Shown here piece after piece: positions 22,001 to 22,249 of a DNA stretch of 22,249 bases. A program made the position numbers and the translations under genes. The DNA lies in the NCBI RefSeq assembly GCF_000003605.2, contig NW_003147281.1, positions 119,165 through 141,413 on the forward strand, in the 5' to 3' direction. The notes under the pieces are model-generated. The model saw only the letters and a program-made list of their open reading frames with translations. It did no database searches and was not told where the DNA came from. This DNA comes from Saccoglossus kowalevskii. Taxonomy: Eukaryota > Hemichordata > Enteropneusta > Harrimaniidae. The first letter of the stretch is position 1. Every line of letters begins with the position of its first letter.

Positions 22001-22039
22001 GGTGGTGGTAATGGCAATGCTGCTACAGTCTCTGTGTAA
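934..22039 (+). CDS. ANO7-like: Anoctamin (TMEM16 family), ANO7-like, 3' part of gene (spliced, overall entry)
   Basis: This is a multi-exon gene for a ten-helix membrane protein of the TMEM16 family, whose members are calcium-gated chloride channels or lipid scramblases. The join 934-1072, 1487-1588, one 61-nt exon, 10697-10779, 11613-11675, one 75-nt exon, 14464-14628, 15267-15303, 16296-16407, 17207-17261, 17487-17584, 18535-18674, 19389-19541, 20159-20211, 20533-20726, 21238-21343, 21848-22039 stays in frame for 608 residues (numbered here from the first whole codon). The likely calcium ligands are present: NNxxE (322-326), E372, E375, E404, D408. An ANO7-type relationship is my reading from remembered family sequence (EMHRTxT, GYPGx[18 protein letters not shown], YLAKxA); ANO5/ANO6-like is the alternative. 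Exons for the N-terminal cytoplasmic domain are outside the window. Channel or scramblase activity cannot be told from this sequence. Placement in the family is very secure; the subfamily is moderately secure. Confidence 0.95.
1078..1455. repeat. Pentanucleotide microsatellite (TTCTA)n/(TTCTG)n
   Basis: Blocks of TTCTA alternate with blocks of TTCTG, with a few TTCTAAAC interruptions. It begins five bases inside the donor of the preceding exon and ends about 30 bases before the next acceptor, so it makes up nearly all of a 414-nt intron. The translated forms ([20 protein letters not shown]) are repeat artefacts, not proteins. Confidence 0.97.
1487..1588 (+). CDS. ANO7-like: Anoctamin exon: first extracellular loop (residues 47-80)
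   Basis: Thirty-four whole codons, phase 0 at both ends, between CATTTCAG and GTAAAT. The peptide holds CDKNG, CPLC and CxYW, the cysteine pattern of the loop between TM1 and TM2. Cysteines are at 49, 60, 63, 67 and 76, and NTT at 56-58 is a possible glycosylation sequon. It is the common upstream partner of all the alternative TM2 exons. Confidence 0.94.
1589..3686. other. Intron before the alternative TM2 cluster
   Basis: About 2.1 kb. Contents recognised: a MITE-like element (2079-2321), an ATT-rich simple stretch near 2405-2440, and a more GC- and CpG-rich patch near 2470-2730 with no family recognised. One CCATATATGG stands alone at 3259-3268. I see no further exon. Confidence 0.6.
2079..2321. 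mobile_element. MITE-like element with ~21-bp terminal inverted repeats
   Basis: GTAACCCTTTGAGTGCTAAA at the left end matches the reverse complement of TTTGGTGCTCAAAGTGTTAA at the right end at about 15 of 21 positions. The interior is AT-rich with no coding potential. A clear target-site duplication was not seen, so the exact ends are uncertain. Confidence 0.5.
3687..3747 (+). pseudogene. Decayed sixth copy of the alternative TM2 exon
   Basis: Reading 61 nt in the cluster's phase gives [20 protein letters not shown] plus the split G, with the same length, the MDN motif and 13 residues from N to W as the exon 40 bases downstream ([20 protein letters not shown]). A GT donor follows (TGGG|GTGTGA). 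The acceptor position reads TTTCAA instead of TTTCAG, and upstream extension meets an in-frame TAA at 3657. It is probably unspliceable but has no internal stop, which suggests recent loss, a polymorphism or an assembly error. Alternatively it uses a non-canonical acceptor. Confidence 0.72.
3787..3847 (+). CDS. ANO7-like: Alternative TM2 exon A (61 nt)
   Basis: Between CATTTTCAG and GTACGT, coding [20 protein letters not shown] and the first base of the next codon. The start phase matches the TQ-ending exon at 1588 and the end phase matches the CA-starting exon at 10697. M replaces the family's F before DN. It is the most diverged of the intact copies and is closest to the decayed copy just upstream. 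It covers the outer half of TM2. Confidence 0.88.
3848..4499. other. Intron sequence after exon A
   Basis: AT-rich intron with a short C-rich run (AACCCCCCTCCCCCC near 4091). No coding segment or repeat family recognised before the minisatellite begins. Confidence 0.5.
4500..5863. repeat. 31/34-bp minisatellite with about 41 CArG boxes
   Basis: About 44 tandem units of the form CCATATATGG, CTATTTTGG, ATACTAGTCTTT (31 bp) or with CTAATACTAG (34 bp). At the left end 34- and 31-bp units alternate, a 65-bp higher-order repeat; the rest is mostly 31-bp. I counted about 41 intact CCATATATGG words, each a perfect CC(A/T)6GG and a palindrome; ACTAGT is a second palindrome in most units. It sits between alternative exons A and B. 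Confidence 0.97.
5940..6000 (+). CDS. ANO7-like: Alternative TM2 exon B (61 nt)
   Basis: Between CTCTCATTTCAG and GTGAGT, coding [20 protein letters not shown] plus the split G. It shares FDN and the W-G end with the other copies, and has the same phase and length. It begins 76 bases after the CArG minisatellite. Confidence 0.9.
6001..7944. other. Intron between alternative exons B and C
   Basis: About 1.9 kb, AT-rich. Long T and A runs occur around 7178-7215, 7480-7500 and 7674-7760. Open frames at 6102-6371, 6191-6436 and 6516-6710 have no recognised similarity, no supporting splice sites and low-complexity composition, and I do not call them genes. TGTTGGGGTGAAAG near 6928 resembles a cluster donor but has an in-frame stop six codons upstream. 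Confidence 0.55.
7945..8005 (+). CDS. ANO7-like: Alternative TM2 exon C (61 nt)
   Basis: Between ATTTACAG and GTGAGT, coding [20 protein letters not shown] plus the split G. LFDN followed by SVFFA matches the usual anoctamin TM2 start (LFDN..TVFF). It is separated from exon D by only 148 nt. Confidence 0.92.
8154..8214 (+). CDS. ANO7-like: Alternative TM2 exon D (61 nt)
   Basis: Between TGTGACGTCAG and GTGAGT, coding [20 protein letters not shown] plus the split G. FEN replaces FDN, and an Asn lies inside the helix where the other copies have hydrophobic residues. The upstream tract is T/A-rich, then GACGTCAG, a weak polypyrimidine context. Confidence 0.88.
8215..8624. other. Intron between alternative exons D and E
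   Basis: 410 nt. An open frame at 8263-8463 has no match to the cluster motif (no DN or W-G end). CTTTTCTCCAG at about 8314-8324 looks like an acceptor but is not followed by an exon of the expected type. Confidence 0.5.
8625..8685 (+). CDS. ANO7-like: Alternative TM2 exon E (61 nt)
   Basis: Between GATCTGTTCAG and GTAAGC, coding [20 protein letters not shown] plus the split G. With FDNExT and the ALIMAIW end it is the closest to the ordinary anoctamin sequence (FDN..TVFFAIFMAIW), so it may be the ancestral or default choice. It is the last copy of the cluster. Confidence 0.92.
8686..10696. other. Intron after the TM2 cluster
   Basis: About 2.0 kb. The first part holds a degenerate CATTGAA array (8865-9365). 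The remainder is AT-rich without recognised repeats; open frames at 9368-9667 and on the minus strand at 10357-10548 have no recognisable product. Confidence 0.55.
8865..9365. repeat. Degenerate short-unit repeat built on (A)CTCATTGAAT
   Basis: Some 12-15 scattered copies of CATTGAA or close variants, often in the context CAGTACTCATTGAA, at irregular spacing (for example near 8870, 8937, 9002, 9013, 9063, 9115, 9289 and 9353). No fixed period was visible. It looks like an old, eroded tandem array. Confidence 0.75.
10697..10779 (+). CDS. ANO7-like: Anoctamin exon: inner TM2 and following cytosolic segment (residues 101-128)
   Basis: Between ACTTACAG and GTGAGA. The first two bases (CA) complete the split codon of whichever TM2 exon was used, giving [13 protein letters not shown], the strongly conserved anoctamin TM2 end, then [13 protein letters not shown]. 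It ends in phase 0 and is constitutive by inference. Confidence 0.95.
10780..11612. other. Intron after the TM2-end exon
   Basis: The middle part (11010-11445) is a degenerate TTCAATG array. A 14-base copy of the previous exon's acceptor region (TACAGCAACTTTAT) lies at 11574-11587, just before the next exon. Confidence 0.55.
11010..11445. repeat. Degenerate short-unit repeat built on ACATTCAATGA
   Basis: At least seven TTCAATG words plus variants (ACATTCAATGCTT, GACATTCAATCAC, CCTTCAATGACC, ATTCAATGATTG, GCATTCAATGACT) at irregular spacing. The core is the reverse complement of the CATTGAA core in the array at 8865-9365. Confidence 0.72.
11613..11675 (+). CDS. ANO7-like: Anoctamin exon: cytosolic TM2-TM3 loop (residues 129-149)
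   Basis: Twenty-one codons, phase 0 at both ends, between GGTCTTCAG and [27 protein letters not shown] matches the conserved RPxFxA...NP(I/V)T block of the first intracellular loop; the APxTxxNPxT spacing is like ANO7. It is followed by either TM3 exon. Confidence 0.92.
11676..12930. other. Intron before the alternative TM3 exons, first part
   Basis: AT-rich intron. At 12196-12225 an inverted repeat (ACTCC, GTGTG, loop, CACAC, GGAGT) is followed by a TGTATGTG-rich stretch to about 12265; it looks like the end of a dispersed repeat. Minus-strand open frames at 12386-12580 and 12636-12851 have no recognisable product. Confidence 0.5.
12931..13215. repeat. 28-bp minisatellite rich in ACTAAC
   Basis: About ten imperfect units of AACACTGACCAACTAACCAA plus TACATACC. 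Together they hold about 14 ACTAAY words, one as a perfect TACTAAC at 13197-13203. The array ends about 55 bases before the acceptor of alternative TM3 exon a. Confidence 0.92.
13271..13345 (+). CDS. ANO7-like: Alternative TM3 exon a (75 nt, residues 150-174)
   Basis: Twenty-five codons, phase 0 at both ends, between AATTACGAAACAG and GTGAGA. It starts [15 protein letters not shown], matching the family's (D/E)EPY...P motif before TM3, and ends ALVILFM, the inner half of TM3. This is the version closest to other anoctamins. Its upstream intron ends with the ACTAAC array and a T-rich tract. Confidence 0.92.
13346..13921. other. Intron between the two alternative TM3 exons
   Basis: 576 nt, AT-rich, with no tandem array or third exon copy seen. 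A perfect CCATATATGG at 13907-13916 overlaps the acceptor region of exon b (ATATGGATTAG|ATGG), where a polypyrimidine tract would be expected; the acceptor is therefore weak. Confidence 0.55.
13922..13996 (+). CDS. ANO7-like: Alternative TM3 exon b (75 nt)
   Basis: Twenty-five codons, same phases and length as exon a, between GGATTAG and GTAAGA. It starts [16 protein letters not shown] and ends AAITGILFM. Eleven of 25 residues match exon a, including RFPR and the ILFM end. EPY is replaced by ERW and the segment is richer in Trp. Being in frame it could also be included with exon a, but that would insert a second half-helix, so exclusive use is more likely. Confidence 0.87.
14078..14367. repeat. 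21-bp minisatellite with nine CArG boxes
   Basis: About 13 imperfect units of AACAATGTTCCATATTAGGA plus T. Eight contain CCATATTAGG and one CCATATAAGG (14148-14157), all perfect CC(A/T)6GG; the rest are one-base variants such as CCATACTAGG and CCATATGAAG. Open frames in both directions across it are repeat translations. It lies in the intron after TM3 exon b. Confidence 0.95.
14464..14628 (+). CDS. ANO7-like: Anoctamin exon: outer TM3 and TM4 (residues 175-229)
   Basis: Fifty-five codons, phase 0 at both ends, between CTGTATTCTAG and [24 protein letters not shown] completes TM3 (family: VIIYR), followed by a short loop and [15 protein letters not shown] of TM4. TM3 and TM4 line the subunit pore or lipid groove in TMEM16 structures. 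Confidence 0.95.
14629..15266. other. Intron
   Basis: 638 nt, AT-rich. An open frame at 14788-15045 has no recognised product or flanking splice sites. Nothing else seen. Confidence 0.5.
15267..15303 (+). CDS. ANO7-like: Anoctamin micro-exon (residues 230-242)
   Basis: A 37-nt exon between TTTAATTTCAG and GTGAGT, coding [12 protein letters not shown] and the first base of a Glu codon. It aligns with the IYxxxAxxLTxxE segment after TM4 in anoctamins. Frame continuity with the next exon (G|AA ATG) fixes the donor. Confidence 0.92.
15304..16295. other. Intron carrying a MITE-like insertion
   Basis: About 1.0 kb, of which the CpG-richer central part (15427-16011) is a transposon-like insertion; the rest is AT-rich. 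Confidence 0.55.
15427..16011. mobile_element. Non-autonomous DNA transposon (MITE-like) with ~40-bp inverted ends
   Basis: The left end AAGGCCGGATTTTTATTATC, then CCTTGTTTCGCGAACCCGCCG, matches the reverse complement of the right end: AAGGCCAGACTTTTTTTATT, then CCTTGTTTCTCGAGGAGGGCG. A third, internal copy of the right-end motif (TTTTTTTTTCGCCCGCCGCC) is at about 15583-15602. The interior is CpG-rich compared with the intron. No transposase frame or clear target duplication was seen, so the superfamily is unknown. Confidence 0.75.
16296..16407 (+). CDS. ANO7-like: Anoctamin exon: EMHRT segment and TM5 (residues 242-279)
   Basis: Between AACTTCCACAG and GTAAGT. It codes (E)[18 protein letters not shown], then [18 protein letters not shown], the highly conserved TM5 ([16 protein letters not shown]). 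EMHRTxTxxED is the form I associate with ANO7. Confidence 0.96.
16408..17206. other. Intron carrying a SINE
   Basis: About 800 nt; 16639-17089 is a SINE with its target-site duplications. The flanks are AT-rich unique sequence. Confidence 0.6.
16639..17089 (+). mobile_element. tRNA-derived SINE with target-site duplication
   Basis: The head resembles a tRNA gene with RNA polymerase III promoter boxes: A box TAGCATAGTGG (16667-16677) and B box GTTCAAATC (16711-16719), with an anticodon-loop-like CTCATGA suggesting a tRNA-Met relative. A body of about 300 bases and a tail rich in A (to about 17071) follow. TGTTCTAATGAGAC (16639-16652) and TGTTCTAAAGAGAC (17076-17089) flank it as a 14-bp duplication with one mismatch. 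The head is too degenerate to be a working tRNA. An open frame inside (16892-17083) is incidental. Confidence 0.85.
17207..17261 (+). CDS. ANO7-like: Anoctamin exon: TM5-TM6 loop (residues 279-297)
   Basis: Between TTATCTTCAG and GTAATT, a 55-nt exon. With the split Gln it reads [19 protein letters not shown], matching the GYPGxYxTxFGxRxEE signature before TM6. Confidence 0.95.
17291..17475. repeat. Degenerate 23-bp tandem repeat resembling splice acceptors
   Basis: About eight imperfect units of TCATCTCATTTATAACTCCT plus GTG. They fill most of a 225-nt intron. Several units contain pyrimidine tract plus CAG (TTTCAG, ATCGCAG, ATCTCAG), so the array offers several acceptor-like sites before the true TTTTCATTACAG at 17486. 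Confidence 0.8.
17487..17584 (+). CDS. ANO7-like: Anoctamin exon: TM6 with calcium ligands (residues 298-330)
   Basis: Between TTCATTACAG and [26 protein letters not shown], then [12 protein letters not shown], is TM6. The NNxxE at 322-326 corresponds to the Asn and Glu that bind calcium in TMEM16A. The final CC is completed by T of the next exon (Pro330). Confidence 0.96.
17585..18534. other. Intron with CpG-rich patch and short direct repeats
   Basis: The stretch 17729-18480 is richer in CpG than the surrounding introns. A motif of the form AGTTTGATAGTAAAAC occurs three times in the same orientation (about 17729, 18378 and 18444), suggesting an inserted element. A perfect 8-bp hairpin (TTGTGGTG, TTT, CACCACAA) is at 18289-18307. 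Open frames across 17727-17990 on both strands have no recognised product. Confidence 0.5.
18535..18674 (+). CDS. ANO7-like: Anoctamin exon: cytosolic loop and start of TM7 (residues 330-377)
   Basis: Between GACGTTTCAG and GTGAGT. A charged stretch ([20 protein letters not shown]) precedes [10 protein letters not shown]372 and E375 in EYLEM correspond to the TM7 calcium ligands. The WExDYxL...GLFDEYLEM block is conserved in the family. Confidence 0.96.
18675..19388. other. Intron
   Basis: 714 nt, AT-rich, with a short G-rich stretch near 18826-18838. No repeat array, element or coding segment recognised. Confidence 0.5.
19389..19541 (+). CDS. ANO7-like: Anoctamin exon: TM7 and TM8 with calcium ligands (residues 377-428)
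   Basis: Between CATTTCAG and [26 protein letters not shown], then [16 protein letters not shown], is the most conserved part of the family. E404 and D408 of EIRLD match TM8 calcium ligands. It ends [11 protein letters not shown] with a split Gly, as in most anoctamins. Confidence 0.97.
19542..20158. other. Intron
   Basis: 617 nt, AT-rich. An open frame runs on from the preceding exon through the donor to 19729 and would give an intron-retained stop product only. A minus-strand frame (20004-20267) has no recognised product. Confidence 0.5.
20159..20211 (+). CDS. ANO7-like: Anoctamin exon: after TM8 (residues 428-445)
   Basis: A 53-nt exon between ATCTTTCTAG and GTAAGT. With the split Gly it reads [18 protein letters not shown], matching GIWxxIxxGxxxLxVxxN of the family, at the beginning of TM9. 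Confidence 0.94.
20212..20532. other. Intron
   Basis: 321 nt of AT-rich sequence without recognised features. Confidence 0.5.
20533..20726 (+). CDS. ANO7-like: Anoctamin exon: TM9 and last large extracellular loop (residues 446-510)
   Basis: Between TATATTGACAG and [26 protein letters not shown] is TM9; the [17 protein letters not shown] segment carries an NNS glycosylation sequon at 476-478 and is followed by an acidic, cysteine-bearing loop ([13 protein letters not shown]). The split Arg continues in the next exon as RYKDYR. Confidence 0.95.
20727..21237. other. Intron
   Basis: 511 nt, AT-rich, ending in a long T run and TTTTCAG. No further features recognised; a minus-strand frame (20958-21215) looks incidental. 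Confidence 0.5.
21238..21343 (+). CDS. ANO7-like: Anoctamin exon: start of TM10 (residues 510-545)
   Basis: Between CTGTTTTCAG and [21 protein letters not shown] is the usual CRYxDYRxPP lead, followed by [16 protein letters not shown], matching [15 protein letters not shown] of the family. Confidence 0.96.
21344..21847. other. Last intron
   Basis: 504 nt, AT-rich; a pyrimidine run with CAG (CCCCCCCTTTTTCAG near 21584-21597) is a good-looking but apparently unused acceptor. No other features recognised. Confidence 0.5.
21848..22039 (+). CDS. ANO7-like: Anoctamin terminal exon: end of TM10 and C-terminus (residues 546-608, stop)
   Basis: Starts after [30 protein letters not shown] ends TM10; [20 protein letters not shown] is the conserved cytosolic tail (IPDVPxxVxxxIxREYLxxxxL). 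A short Gly/Asn-rich end ([13 protein letters not shown]) precedes TAA at 22037-22039. Confidence 0.97.
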   Translation, partial: HVVFFLKWFIDYLIPDVPTKVKDEIKRENYLAKEAFYRAQLNQSKIKELKDGGGNGNAATVSV

Positions 22040-22074
22040 ACATGGGAAAGCATACTACCATTGGTTTTTTATAT

Positions 22075-22080
22075 AATAAA
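22075..22080 (+). promoter_or_regulatory. Polyadenylation signal AATAAA (proximal)
   Basis: A canonical hexamer 36 bases after the stop codon. T-rich sequence follows. Confidence 0.6.
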
Positions 22081-22163
22081 TTAACACGTTTTTCTAAATT
22101 TTAACAAACATATTTTTAGTAGGATTGTATTGTTGAATTATGAATATTGTAAATCACAGTAGA

Positions 22164-22169
22164 AATAAA
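22164..22169 (+). promoter_or_regulatory. Polyadenylation signal AATAAA (distal)
   Basis: A second canonical hexamer 125 bases after the stop codon, within AGAAATAAATTT. Confidence 0.6.
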
Positions 22170-22249
22170 TTTAAAGGGTTTGAATTTTTATATTGTAAAT
22201 CAAAAAAAAAAACTTTCTGATCACTGTACATTGTTGCCAGTATTAAACT

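Larger units (their letters stand above)
22040..22249 (+). other. 3' UTR of the anoctamin gene
   Basis: AT-rich sequence after the stop. Polyadenylation hexamers AATAAA are at 22075-22080 and 22164-22169, so cleavage is likely near 22090-22100 or 22180-22195. The window ends shortly beyond. Confidence 0.75.

Overview
The window is animal nuclear DNA: AT-rich, with long introns, GT-AG splice sites, satellites and short transposable elements. It carries one recognisable gene, on the plus strand: the 3' part of an anoctamin (TMEM16) gene. I joined 17 coding segments per transcript from 934 to a stop at 22039. The joined frame is open throughout and gives 608 residues, from just before TM1 to the C-terminus. 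The protein resembles ANO7 most (WEMHRT-like segment, GYPGxYxTxFGxR, GKQxxNNxQE, [17 protein letters not shown], YLAKxA), and the acidic and Asn residues of the TMEM16 calcium site are all present. Exons for the N-terminal cytoplasmic domain lie upstream of the window. The organism cannot be fixed from sequence alone; an invertebrate, perhaps a deuterostome or lophotrochozoan, is the best guess.

The striking feature is exon duplication. Between 3787 and 8685 lie five interchangeable exons, each exactly 61 nt, in the same phase, each coding a variant of (I/F)xxx(F/M)(D/E)N...W, the outer half of TM2. A sixth copy (3687-3747) has an open frame but its acceptor AG reads AA, so it looks like a dying exon. 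A second pair of alternative exons (13271-13345 and 13922-13996, each 75 nt) codes the cytosolic lead-in and inner half of TM3. Using one exon from each set would give ten isoforms differing in two membrane segments. I know of no described anoctamin with this arrangement.

Layout: 1-933 intron with a 43-bp minisatellite; 934-1588 TM1 and first extracellular loop; 1589-3686 intron; 3687-8685 alternative TM2 exons with a 31/34-bp minisatellite between the first two; 10697-11675 end of TM2 and cytosolic loop; 13271-13996 alternative TM3 exons, preceded by a 28-bp and followed by a 21-bp minisatellite; 14464-22039 remaining exons; 22040-22249 3' UTR with two AATAAA signals.

The introns are unusually rich in tandem arrays, several built on known regulatory words: CCATATATGG (about 41 copies) and CCATATTAGG (8 copies), both perfect CArG boxes; ACTAAY (about 14 copies) just upstream of a TM3 exon; AATAAA (15 copies); and two degenerate arrays of opposite polarity (CATTGAA and TTCAATG) flanking the constitutive exon after the TM2 cluster. 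Mobile elements are a tRNA-derived SINE with target-site duplication (16639-17089) and two MITE-like elements with terminal inverted repeats (2079-2321 and 15427-16011). No convincing gene was seen on the minus strand.
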